From: Cloacimonetes bacterium UBA6081
GTDB taxonomy: Bacteria; Cloacimonadota; Cloacimonadia; Cloacimonadales; Cloacimonadaceae
Direction: 5' to 3'
DNA length: 13,715 bases
Assembly (NCBI GenBank): GCA_002428685.1
Contig: DIXL01000011.1
Span: 1-13,715 of the forward strand
Part shown: positions 7,530-13,715 of the stretch, piece by piece
Layout: the number at the start of each line of letters is the position of its first letter
How positions within the stretch are numbered: position 1 is the stretch's first letter
Position numbers and translations under genes: made by a program
The notes under the pieces: model-generated
What the model saw: the letters and a program-made list of their open reading frames with translations, nothing else
Database searches by the model: none
Told to the model about the DNA's origin: nothing

Positions 7530-7607
7530 GGTTTCAGGTTTCAGGTTTCAGGTTTCAGAAAAAGTGTAGTGGCTTGCCTGTTACCTGATACCTGACACCC
7601 GTTACCT
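7530..7607. repeat. Two facing arrays of 7-bp repeats between korC and pyrE
   Basis: Positions 7530-7557 hold four exact copies of GGTTTCA. Positions 7577-7604 hold four degenerate units in the other orientation (CCTGTTA, CCTGATA, CCTGACA, CCCGTTA), followed by a partial fifth. The reverse complement of the first array reads CCTGAAA, so both are the same CCTGNNA unit facing each other across 19 nt. In the minus-strand mRNA they can pair as a long imperfect stem (for example GGUAUCAGG with CCUGAAACC, 8 of 9), ending just before the pyrE ribosome site. Confidence 0.8.
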
Positions 7608-7615
7608 ATCTTTTT

Positions 7616-8155
7616 TTACTGTCTGCCGAGTTCCATCCCACGCTTAATTGCGTGCAAATTCATAACCAATAGATCCGGATTTTTGGCTTTCAGGAAAGAA
7701 GTTAAATCTTCTTCCATCGTCTCATATTTAATCACATTCGTTTTGCCGATAACAATACCAATTGCCAGCATATTCAGCACCATTGAGCTGCCAATTTCTG
7801 TGGCCATATCGCTTAGTGGTGCGGCAATAATCATAATGTCATCACGTTTAATGCCGTGTGGGCACATATTTGTGTTTATAACTACCACTCCGCCTGCCCG
7901 AACGGCAGGGCCAAATTTGTCCAGGGAAGGCTGATTGAGCGCAACCAGGACGTCTGGGTAGCTAACTATGGGAGAGGCAATAGCTTCATCGGCAATCACA
8001 GTGGATACATTAGCGGTTCCACCCCGCATTTCAGGGCCATAAGATGGCAGCCAGGACACGTTTTTACCTTCTTTCATTCCGGCTTTGGCAATAAACTTGC
8101 CAATTGTAAGCACACCTTGTCCGCCAAATCCGGCACAAATCATTTCAGTTTTCAT
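7616..8155 (-). CDS. korC: 2-oxoacid:ferredoxin oxidoreductase, gamma subunit
   Basis: Gamma subunit (179 residues) of a four-subunit 2-oxoacid:ferredoxin oxidoreductase. Residues 9-15 are GFGGQGV, the nucleotide-like fold start of the family (PF01558). WLPSYGPEMRGGTANVSTV at about 35-53 is the other strongly conserved block. The subunit belongs to a soluble complex that oxidatively decarboxylates a 2-oxoacid to its acyl-CoA with ferredoxin as electron acceptor. The start codon overlaps the beta-subunit stop by one base (TAATG at 8153-8157), so translation is probably coupled. The size and the separate gene agree with the KorC/VorC arrangement rather than fused pyruvate oxidoreductases. Confidence 0.93.
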   Translation of the reverse strand: MKTEMICAGFGGQGVLTIGKFIAKAGMKEGKNVSWLPSYGPEMRGGTANVSTVIADEAIASPIVSYPDVLVALNQPSLDKFGPAVRAGGVVVINTNMCPHGIKRDDIMIIAAPLSDMATEIGSSMVLNMLAIGIVIGKTNVIKYETMEEDLTSFLKAKNPDLLVMNLHAIKRGMELGRQ

Positions 8156-8904
8156 TATTCTACTCCTTCACCTTTGTCGCGGAAACAGCCTGGCTTGAAG
8201 AAGGGAAGCATGTTTTCCTTTGCCCATTCGCGTGATTTGAGGGGATCAATACCCCAGTTTGTGGGGCAGGTGCTTATCAATTCTATAAAAGTAAATCCTC
8301 GGCCTTCTTTGTTATATTGGATAGCTTTGCTAACGGCTTTCTTCGCCTTTATAATATCCGCAGGGCTTAATAGTGAAACCCGTTCTATGTAGTAGGGTGC
8401 TATCAAGGTAGCCAATAATTCGCTTACGCGGATGGGGTAACCAATATCATCCACTTTACGGCCATAGGGACTGGTTGTGGTTTTCATTTCAGGCAGGGTA
8501 GTGGGTGCCATTTGACCGCCTGTCATGCCATAGATAGCGTTGTTAACAAAAAACACACTGATCTTTTCCCCACGGTTAGCTGCATGCACAATTTCTGCTG
8601 TGCCTATGGCTGCAAGGTCGCCATCGCCTTGATAGGTAAACACATGCATATCTGGTCGAGCACGTTTCATTCCTGTGGCAACGGCCGGAGCACGGCCATG
8701 AGCTGCTTGGGACATATCAAAATTAAAGAACTTGTAAGCAAATACAGAGCAGCCAACCGGGGCTACTCCAGCCATGATATTAGTTAAACCGCATTCTTCA
8801 ATAGCTTCTGCAATCAATCGATGTGCCACACCGTGCAGACAACCGGGACAATAGGTGAAAGGGGTTTTGGTCAGCGATTCGGGGCGGGTTGCAATAATTT
8901 CCAT
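8155..8904 (-). CDS. korB: 2-oxoacid:ferredoxin oxidoreductase, beta (TPP-binding) subunit
   Basis: Beta subunit (249 residues) that holds thiamine pyrophosphate. Residues 19-22 are CPGC and Cys52 follows in PVGCS, the pattern of cysteines that bind a 4Fe-4S cluster in this family. HGRAPAVATGMKRA is at 69-82. The TPP/Mg motif is GDGD at 93-96, completed by NNAIYGMTGGQMAPTT at 121-136. The ribosome site GGAGG overlaps the stop of the alpha gene (TAGGAGGT), 7 nt before the ATG. Substrate choice cannot be read from the sequence: 2-oxoglutarate (Kor) and branched-chain 2-oxoacids (Vor) are both possible. Confidence 0.94.
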   Translation of the reverse strand: MEIIATRPESLTKTPFTYCPGCLHGVAHRLIAEAIEECGLTNIMAGVAPVGCSVFAYKFFNFDMSQAAHGRAPAVATGMKRARPDMHVFTYQGDGDLAAIGTAEIVHAANRGEKISVFFVNNAIYGMTGGQMAPTTLPEMKTTTSPYGRKVDDIGYPIRVSELLATLIAPYYIERVSLLSPADIIKAKKAVSKAIQYNKEGRGFTFIELISTCPTNWGIDPLKSREWAKENMLPFFKPGCFRDKGEGVE

Positions 8905-8914
8905 TTGTTACCTC

Positions 8915-10000
8915 CTATCCTTCAAAACAAGCTTCCAGCTTGGCTTCAATTTCGGCAGGAGTAAAAACGATACCCCCCACTTTTCCCCAGAATTGAACCG
9001 GCACTTTTCCGGCGACTGCAATTTTTACATCGTCTAACATTTGGCCTGTATTCAGCTCGAACACATAAACTTGTTTCACATTTTTGCCCAAAGCTTGTTT
9101 TACTGCTTCGTAGGGATAAGGCCACACGGTTATGGGACGAATCAGCCCCACGCTTTTCCCTTTTGCCTTCAGTTCATTGATAGCGGATTTCACAATGCGG
9201 CTGGAAGTTCCCCAGGCTACAACTAAAACCTCGTTGTCATCGCTGAGATTGTAGCTTTCATAGCGGATTTCTTTTTCCTCTATAATGGCATATTTGGCGT
9301 AAAGAGCATTAACGTGTTTTTCCAAAACAGTGGGGTCTATTTCCAGGGAGTTAATCTCGTGATGGTGTTTATTGGGGGCGTCCTGATTGGGACAAATGCA
9401 CCAAGATTCGTGCTGATGGCCAAGTTCGGCAATTTCGGCATCTGTTTTGGCTGGTTTAAATTCCACCGGTTCCATCATCTGACCCAGCATTCCATCGGCT
9501 AAAATCATCACAGGATTGCGGTATTTATCGGCCAAATCAAAGGCTTCACTGGCCATATCGGCAAATTCCTGAACCGAGTTTGGGGCCAATACTATCAGTC
9601 TGTAATCGCCATGTCCACCGCCTTTGGTAGCTTGAAAATAATCACCCTGAGCGGGCTGAATATCACCAAGGCCGGGACCTCCACGCTGCACGTTTATTAC
9701 CACGCATGGCAATTCTGCTCCGGCTGCATAACTTATTCCTTCCATTTTCAAGGAAATCCCAGGGGAGGAAGATGAGGTCATAACCCGTTTACCGGTTCCA
9801 GCAGCACCATAAACCATGTTGATGGCAGATACTTCACTTTCAGCTTGTAAAAAAGTACCGCCAACCTTGGGCATCATTTTGGCCATGTATTCAATCAATT
9901 CGCTTTGGGGAGTGATGGGATAGGCAAAGTAGTGCCTGCAACCGCTGCGGATTGCCGCTTCAGCAACAGCTTCATTTCCTTTCATCAGTATTTTACTCAT
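8915..10000 (-). CDS. korA: 2-oxoacid:ferredoxin oxidoreductase, alpha subunit (KorA/VorB type)
   Basis: Alpha subunit (361 residues). It has YPITPQSELIEYM at 27-39, FLQAESEVSAINMVYGAAGTG at about 50-70, TSSSSPGISLKMEGISYAAG, and then GGPGLGDIQPAQGDYFQATK. These blocks form the pyrimidine-binding and dimer face of the TPP site. The wording is very close to proteins usually annotated as 3-methyl-2-oxobutanoate dehydrogenase subunit VorB, so branched-chain 2-oxoacids from valine, leucine or isoleucine breakdown are the leading substrate guess; 2-oxoglutarate is the alternative. The symbol korA is used for the family and vorB would be equally defensible. It starts 9 nt after the ferredoxin-like subunit gene, with GAGGTG near the ATG. 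Confidence 0.94.
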   Translation of the reverse strand: MSKILMKGNEAVAEAAIRSGCRHYFAYPITPQSELIEYMAKMMPKVGGTFLQAESEVSAINMVYGAAGTGKRVMTSSSSPGISLKMEGISYAAGAELPCVVINVQRGGPGLGDIQPAQGDYFQATKGGGHGDYRLIVLAPNSVQEFADMASEAFDLADKYRNPVMILADGMLGQMMEPVEFKPAKTDAEIAELGHQHESWCICPNQDAPNKHHHEINSLEIDPTVLEKHVNALYAKYAIIEEKEIRYESYNLSDDNEVLVVAWGTSSRIVKSAINELKAKGKSVGLIRPITVWPYPYEAVKQALGKNVKQVYVFELNTGQMLDDVKIAVAGKVPVQFWGKVGGIVFTPAEIEAKLEACFEG

Positions 10001-10009
10001 CTTGCCACC

Positions 10010-10213
10010 TCACTTTTCCACCGTTATTGCCACATCGGGGCAGGTTACATAACACATTTTGCAGGCTATACATTTATCCTGCTCAAAACACTCTGCATAG
10101 TTGTAGCCCTTCGCATTGATGTTTTCCGAAAAGCGGATAATCTTCTTCGAACACGCGGCAATGCACAGTCCACAACCCTTGCAGTATGTTGGGTCAACCG
10201 TCATTTTTGGCAT
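10010..10213 (-). CDS. korD: 2-oxoacid:ferredoxin oxidoreductase, delta (2x4Fe-4S ferredoxin-like) subunit
   Basis: A 67-residue ferredoxin-like subunit with two complete CX2CX2CX3C motifs: C11, C14, C17, C21 and C48, C51, C54, C58. The last cysteine of the second motif is followed by proline, as is usual, while the first motif has serine there. It would carry electrons from the TPP site of the alpha/beta core to free ferredoxin. It is the first gene of the operon. Met1 is chosen over Met4 because AAAGGAG lies 7-8 nt upstream of it. Gene order delta-alpha-beta-gamma matches many Kor/Vor operons. Confidence 0.93.
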   Translation of the reverse strand: MPKMTVDPTYCKGCGLCIAACSKKIIRFSENINAKGYNYAECFEQDKCIACKMCYVTCPDVAITVEK

Positions 10214-10253
10214 GGTTGGACTCCTTTTTCTTTTAGTAAAATCTCTGCCTGCG

Positions 10254-10283
10254 ATAAAACATAATTTCTGCTTAATCTGTCAA
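10254..10283 (-). promoter_or_regulatory. Probable sigma70 promoter of the oxidoreductase operon
   Basis: On the minus strand a perfect TTGACA (10278-10283) is followed after 18 bp by TTTTAT (10254-10259), 4 of 6 to TATAAT. It lies about 40 bp upstream of the korD start. The palindromic repeat at 10319-10367 sits upstream of it. Confidence 0.5.
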
Positions 10284-10318
10284 ACTATTTCTGCTGACCT
10301 GCCTGTTTTAATTACGCT

Positions 10319-10367
10319 ATCATTAAGGAATCAATACGGATGAAGTCCTTATTGATTCCTTATTCAT
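10319..10367. repeat. Dispersed palindromic repeat, copy 2
   Basis: Left arm 10319-10340, loop TGAAG 10341-10345, right arm 10346-10367, with three mismatches between 22-nt arms. It shares the same loop and most arm bases with copy 1 at 1371-1419. Relative to copy 1, a C-G pair of the stem has become A-T through changes on both sides, and another C facing A has become C facing G. Such paired changes suggest that the folded form matters or that arms are copied from each other. Confidence 0.7.
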
Positions 10368-10631
10368 TCCCTATTTGGAGCTTGTTAGAGGGATGTGGAA
10401 TATGCGGAAAATTGGCAGTTAATTCGCTTTGTGATTAAGACACTCTATCTGATAGATATTAATATATCATATATTGCTATATAACTATCCCAACTGGCAA
10501 ATAAATGTGGTTTTGAAGCATAATGCTAACTTATTGCTAAACAATAGATTTGGCACAATTTGGCAATTTATAGCTTGACAAAATTACCATAAGAGAACGC
10601 ACTGCACCCTAACATAAACAATAGGAAAAGT

Positions 10632-11126
10632 ATGAAAAAACAGTCAAAAAAACTGCTTGCTACATTTCTGGGATTCCAGCTGCTAATAATTGCACCTATA
10701 ATCGCACAATCTGTAACAAGCCCCGAAGGCGAACCTATTGCCGCGGTTCAAAGTGAACTGGTAATAGATTCGTTACACACGCAGGAACCGCCAGGAACTC
10801 CACCGGGCGATACCATGGTTGCCACGTATTACTCCAAACGCTTTCATGGACGCAAAACGGCAAGTGGTGAACGATATGATCACAATGCCCTAACTTGCGC
10901 TCATAAAACCCTCCCCTTTCAAACCATCTTAAAAGTAACCAATCCCAAGACCGGCCAATCCGTAACCGTTCGTGTTAATGATCGCGGTCCTTTCACCCGA
11001 GGTAGAGATATAGACCTTTCCTATGCAGCCGCCAAGGAAATTGGTTTATTGGCAGCAGGAGTTGCCCCGGTGGAAGTTATTTTCGTCCCAGAGGAAGTTA
11101 CAGACCCCCTATTAGTCCAGCGTTAA
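10632..11126 (+). CDS. rlpA: RlpA-like septal/cell-wall double-psi beta-barrel protein
   Basis: A 164-residue exported protein of the RlpA family, some members of which are lytic transglycosylases acting on stripped peptidoglycan. Residues 1-25 are a signal peptide with a basic start (MKKQSKK), a hydrophobic core and likely cleavage after IIA25. There is no lipobox cysteine, so unlike E. coli RlpA it is not a lipoprotein. Residues 26-60 are a proline-rich linker. The double-psi beta-barrel covers about 61-152: MVATYYSKRFHGRKTASGE, ALTCAHKTLPF, VTVRVNDRGPF, RDIDLSYAAAKEIG, and then VEVIFV. The conserved aspartates of NDRGPF and RDIDLS are present. There is no SPOR domain. The ribosome site is AGGAAAAG just before the ATG. 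Enzyme activity is not shown by sequence alone. Confidence 0.9.
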   Translation: MKKQSKKLLATFLGFQLLIIAPIIAQSVTSPEGEPIAAVQSELVIDSLHTQEPPGTPPGDTMVATYYSKRFHGRKTASGERYDHNALTCAHKTLPFQTILKVTNPKTGQSVTVRVNDRGPFTRGRDIDLSYAAAKEIGLLAAGVAPVEVIFVPEEVTDPLLVQR

Positions 11127-11130
11127 ATAC

Positions 11131-11176
11131 GATATCCATCCTTATTCACAGGACTGGCTGAATAAAGATAGGTATC
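11131..11176 (+). promoter_or_regulatory. Stem-loop covering the psuG ribosome site
   Basis: Arms 11131-11148 and 11159-11176 (18 nt each) pair with one G-U and two C-A mismatches around a 10-nt loop. The 3' arm contains GATAGGT, the only ribosome-site-like sequence for psuG, which starts at 11181. It begins 5 nt after the rlpA stop codon. No T-run follows, so it is not a terminator. It may limit psuG translation or protect the mRNA end. Confidence 0.5.
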
Positions 11177-11180
11177 AAAT

Positions 11181-12107
11181 ATGAATAAAGAGCTTATACC
11201 CATAAAATTCTCAAAACGGGTTGAAAATGCGCTTTTGGAGCGTCGCGCTGTCTTGGCGTTGGAATCCACTGTGCTTACGCATGGACTGCCAATTCCCCGA
11301 AACTTTGAAGTATTAAGTCTTTTGGAGGGGCTGTGCCTGGATTCTGGTGTAGAACCTGCTACTATTATAGTGCTGGATGGCGTAGCACATGTTGGCTTGG
11401 ATGATGTGGATATTGTCCGCTTGAAAGCCAAGCTGGAAAGTGGCACAGAAGTGCAAAAGCTGGGGCGGAGGGATTTGTCTTTGGCTTTTGCAGCAGGCAA
11501 AAGCGGTGGAACAACAGTGTCTGCCACCATGCTGCTGGCTTATGCAGCGGGTATAAAGGTTTTTGCCACAGGAGGAATCGGGGGAGTGCACAGGGCTTGG
11601 AACCACACTTTGGATATTTCGAATGATCTGATTACTCTGGCAGAAATACCTGTGATAGTGGTTTCGGCGGGTTGCAAAGCCATTCTTGATCTTGCTGCCA
11701 CACTGGAATATCTGGAAACCAATGGCGTTCCGGTTTTGGGTTGGAAAACTACTGACTTTCCAGCATTTTATTCCTGCGAATCAGGTTTGTGCATTGATAG
11801 TGTGAATACTGCCGCAGAAATCGCTGCTATTTACAAAGCACAGCAAAATCTTGATCCCATTCCCAAAGGCATTCTGGTGGCCAACCCCGTGCCGCGAGAG
11901 CTGGAAATACCTTCTGAAGTGATAAACAAACATATAGAATCTGCCATTGCAGCAGCAAGCCAAAAAGGCATAACAGGGAAAGCTTTAACGCCATTTTTGT
12001 TGTCCTACCTTGCAGAATCAACCGCTGGAAAATCGGTGGAAACCAATTTGGCCTTGCTGAAAAATAACGTTGTGGTTGGCGCAAAAATAGCCAGGGAGCT
12101 AAGATGA
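11181..12107 (+). CDS. psuG: Pseudouridine-5'-phosphate glycosidase
   Basis: PsuG (308 residues, close to the 312 of E. coli YeiN) splits pseudouridine 5'-phosphate into uracil and ribose 5-phosphate in the cytoplasm. Conserved blocks are ALESTVLTHGLPIPRN at 26-41, QKLGRRDL at 92-99, SGGTTVSATM at 108-117, ATGGIGGVHR at 129-138, DISNDL at 145-150, VSAGCKAILDLAATLEYLET at 161-180, and GW followed by TDFPAFY. E28 matches the catalytic glutamate region, K93 a phosphate/base contact, D149 the metal ligand, and K166 the lysine that forms the Schiff base in E. coli; these positions are recalled rather than aligned. No PsuK kinase gene is in the window. The stop overlaps dppA as ATGA. The ribosome site is weak and lies in a stem-loop. 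Confidence 0.95.
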   Translation: MNKELIPIKFSKRVENALLERRAVLALESTVLTHGLPIPRNFEVLSLLEGLCLDSGVEPATIIVLDGVAHVGLDDVDIVRLKAKLESGTEVQKLGRRDLSLAFAAGKSGGTTVSATMLLAYAAGIKVFATGGIGGVHRAWNHTLDISNDLITLAEIPVIVVSAGCKAILDLAATLEYLETNGVPVLGWKTTDFPAFYSCESGLCIDSVNTAAEIAAIYKAQQNLDPIPKGILVANPVPRELEIPSEVINKHIESAIAAASQKGITGKALTPFLLSYLAESTAGKSVETNLALLKNNVVVGAKIARELR

Positions 12108-12934
12108 AAATATATATATCCATAGACATGGAAGGGATGCCCGGAACCTATAACTGGGAACATGAAAAAGCAGACAGAGCCACTGTGAAAAGATACATTC
12201 AAGCTCATGTAAGCGATTGCCTTTCTGCCATATTACAGACACCGCAGAACAAGCAAATTGAAGAAATCACTATAGCAGATTCGCACATGGGCGGAGATAA
12301 TTTGGACTATTGCATAACAGAATTGGACGAAAGAATCTCATTAATAAGTGGGGGACCGCGTCCTCAATACATGATGCCAGCCTTTGACAACAGCTATGCG
12401 ATGGTCTTTTTACTTGGTTATCATGCAGGCACGGGAACCCAGGAAGCCAATATGGATCACACCTATTCCAACAGCCGGATTCATAAGATTTGGATAAATG
12501 AGATTCGCATGAATGAAGCCATGATAAACGCTGCTTTTGCCGGATTTCATGGCGTTCCGGTTGCATTAATCAGCGGTGATAAAGCTCTGGAAGAGGAAAT
12601 GCAGGTTGCCATGCCCTGGGTGAATTTTGTGCGCACCAAAGAAGCTACTGCCAAGTTTGCTGCTAAAAACTACTCTGCTTTAAGGGTAAAAAGAAAACTT
12701 CTAGCTGCTGTTCCGCTATGCTTTAGCTCTTCTTCCTTTCCGCTTTACACCTTCACCAAACCCATCCAGCTTAAGATTGAGTTTAATTCTACCGCCATGA
12801 CCGATCAAGCCTGCCTGATGCCGCATACCACAAGGCTTGATGGCCGCACTGTGGAGTTTGTGGATAGTGATTATGGCGTCGTGTTTGATGCGATAATGGC
12901 TTTGGTAACTCTGGCTTCCACAGCGAATATATGA
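12104..12934 (+). CDS. dppA: M55-family D-aminopeptidase (DppA-like)
   Basis: A 276-residue metallopeptidase of family M55, whose known member Bacillus subtilis DppA removes N-terminal D-amino acids from short peptides. The zinc ligands fit the family: ISIDMEG gives D8 and E10, IADSHMGG gives H61, GYHAG gives H107, and MNEAMINAAFAG gives E138. H119 in MDHTYSNS matches the catalytic histidine. GVPVALISGDKALEEE is the next conserved block. There is no signal peptide, so it is cytoplasmic. It starts inside the psuG stop (ATGA at 12104-12107) with GGGAG upstream, and its own stop overlaps the next start as ATGA (12931-12934). A role in salvage of wall-derived D-Ala peptides is an inference from the family. 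Confidence 0.93.
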   Translation: MKIYISIDMEGMPGTYNWEHEKADRATVKRYIQAHVSDCLSAILQTPQNKQIEEITIADSHMGGDNLDYCITELDERISLISGGPRPQYMMPAFDNSYAMVFLLGYHAGTGTQEANMDHTYSNSRIHKIWINEIRMNEAMINAAFAGFHGVPVALISGDKALEEEMQVAMPWVNFVRTKEATAKFAAKNYSALRVKRKLLAAVPLCFSSSSFPLYTFTKPIQLKIEFNSTAMTDQACLMPHTTRLDGRTVEFVDSDYGVVFDAIMALVTLASTANI

Positions 12935-13562
12935 AGGTTTTGCTGGTTTCTCCAAAATCCATCACAGGTGGATTGAGAGTTTACGCAAAGGAAATCAAAT
13001 ATTACAGGGCTTGCTGTATGTGGCTGCTGCTGCAAAGGAGGCTGGACACAAAGTAACTGTTGTAATTGCGGATCGTGATATCATAGACAGATATATTTGC
13101 AGATATCAGCTTGGAGTTCTGGCAATTTCTTGTGTAACAGCCACCTATCCGATTGCGCGTGATTTGTTAATCCACGTTAAGCAAAAATATTCCGCGCCGA
13201 AAACCATTATTGGCGGGCACCATGCAACCTTTATGTATAAAGAGGTTTACGAGGATACAAAGGTGGATTATATTTGCCGGGGTGAAGGAGAAGAGGTGTT
13301 TCCGCAGCTTTTGGCCGAACTGGATAGTGGCAACGAGACTCCAGATATCATGGGTATGGTTTACCATCAAAACAGCAGTTTCTGGAACGATGAACAGATA
13401 GTGATCATGCAAAACATTGAACATTTACCGAAGATTACCAGAGACCTTACTGCTCCTGAATTTAGCTTTAGTCCCAAGATTGTTTCCTCTCGTGGTTGCC
13501 CCTTTAATTGTTCTTTTTGCTCCATATCGGCATTTTATAGCCTTTCTATGAGCGAAATTTGA
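12931..13562 (+). pseudogene. B12-binding radical SAM protein, frameshifted and truncated
   Basis: The gene starts with ATG at 12931, overlapping the dppA stop, and reads MKVLLVSPKSITGG, the standard opening of a cobalamin-binding radical SAM protein. The reading frame then changes near 12970: the continuation (IESLRKGNQILQ, then GLLYVAAAAKEAGHKVTVV) is in another frame, which runs open to 13562. A one-base deletion near GGTGGATTG explains it. Further on, IIGGHHATFMY and YICRGEGEEVFPQLL are typical of the B12-binding domain, and SSRGCPFNCSFCSISAFY carries the CX3CX2C cluster motif. Translation stops nine residues after SISAF, so nearly the whole radical SAM barrel is missing. Full-length relatives are usually over 450 residues. 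A TTG at 13011 gives a 183-residue ORF, but it lacks a real N-terminus. Substrate unknown. Confidence 0.8.
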
Positions 13563-13582
13563 TTCTATCGGCTCTTACTCCT

Positions 13583-13647
13583 AATGGCATACCATTCCCA
13601 TATCATTCCCAATATTATTGAGATTGATCTGGGAATGGTATGCCATT
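13583..13647. repeat. 65-bp near-perfect palindrome
   Basis: Two 32-nt arms (13583-13614 and 13616-13647) face each other around one central T at 13615, with only three mismatches. The outer 18 bases (AATGGCATACCATTCCCA) pair perfectly. It starts 21 nt after the stop of the broken radical SAM gene. It is unlike the two TGAAG-loop repeats in sequence. The product would be a long hairpin in RNA or a cruciform in DNA. It may be a MITE-like element. No T-run follows directly, so it is not a simple terminator. Confidence 0.75.
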
Positions 13648-13715
13648 GGTAATAAGGAAGGGGAAACATTATGTCTGTAGTAACATAAAAAGAGGCATCC
13701 CCCCATTTTTTTATT

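Larger units (their letters stand above)
10214..10631. other. Divergent intergenic region between korD and rlpA
   Basis: This 418-bp gap holds the korD leader and promoter (10254-10283), the second palindromic repeat (10319-10367), and then AT-rich DNA. About 10440-10500 contains small A-T palindromes such as GATATTAATATATC. A stray TTGACA at 10575-10580 has no matching -10 element, so the rlpA promoter stays unplaced. No ORF or RNA gene is supported. Confidence 0.6.

Noticed and set aside
7530..7607. CRISPR array
   Set aside because: Units are 7 bp, contiguous and without spacers; no cas genes are nearby.
7856..8392. 178-residue plus-strand ORF across korC and korB
   Set aside because: It is antisense to two well-supported subunit genes and does not resemble a protein family.
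10551..10570. Possible sigma54 promoter upstream of rlpA (TGGCAC then TGGCAA)
   Set aside because: The GG and GC dinucleotides are 9 nt apart rather than the required 10, and the -12 element is not TTGC.
10575..10580. TTGACA upstream of rlpA as a -35 box
   Set aside because: No acceptable -10 hexamer occurs 15-19 bp downstream; the sequence there is GC-richer (AACGCACTGC).
12954..12960. Programmed -1 frameshift at AAAA in the radical SAM gene
   Set aside because: A shift there would replace the conserved SITGG by unrelated residues. A base deletion near 12970 joins both conserved parts better, and the gene is also truncated at its other end.

Overview
The window reads as a chromosomal segment from an anaerobic bacterium of moderate GC content. 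The best lineage guess is the Cloacimonadota or another group in the FCB (Fibrobacteres-Chlorobi-Bacteroidetes) assemblage. This is inference. It rests on a large secreted repeat protein ending in a type IX-style/FlgD-like C-terminal sorting domain, a four-subunit 2-oxoacid:ferredoxin oxidoreductase typical of anaerobic amino acid fermenters, and the general look of the proteins. No rRNA or other taxonomic marker is present. There is no CRISPR array, no tRNA and no complete transposon.

Left edge to about 4.6 kb (all minus strand). The window opens inside what appears to be the 5' end of a group II intron, transcribed leftwards and cut by the edge. It lies directly beside three short tandem stem-loops. 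Next come an LVIVD-repeat lipoprotein, a palindromic repeat, a good rho-independent terminator and a 1010-residue secreted repeat protein with its own likely promoter.

4.7 to 10.2 kb (minus strand). Seven genes point the same way and are probably one transcription unit started from a TTGACA promoter near 10.28 kb. They are the delta, alpha, beta and gamma subunits of a 2-oxoacid:ferredoxin oxidoreductase, an orotate phosphoribosyltransferase with an unusual N-terminal DUF2007-like domain, a two-part methyltransferase with an unrecognised N-terminal half, and ribonuclease HII. Several junctions overlap (TAATG, ATGA). The gamma subunit and pyrE are separated by two facing arrays of 7-bp repeats that could fold into a long hairpin in the mRNA.

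10.2 to 10.6 kb is a divergent AT-rich intergenic region holding a second copy of the palindromic repeat seen near 1.4 kb. The two copies carry one paired change that keeps the stem intact.

10.6 kb to the right edge (plus strand). An RlpA-like cell-wall protein is followed by a stem-loop that buries the weak ribosome site of psuG (pseudouridine-5'-phosphate glycosidase). Then come a DppA-type D-aminopeptidase (M55) and a B12-binding radical SAM gene, each joined to the previous gene by an ATGA overlap. The radical SAM gene is broken twice: by a frameshift near its start and by loss of everything after the CX3CX2C cluster motif. A 65-bp near-perfect palindrome follows immediately. The most unusual material in the window is its repeated and palindromic intergenic structures and the decayed radical SAM gene; I see no clearly new multi-gene system.
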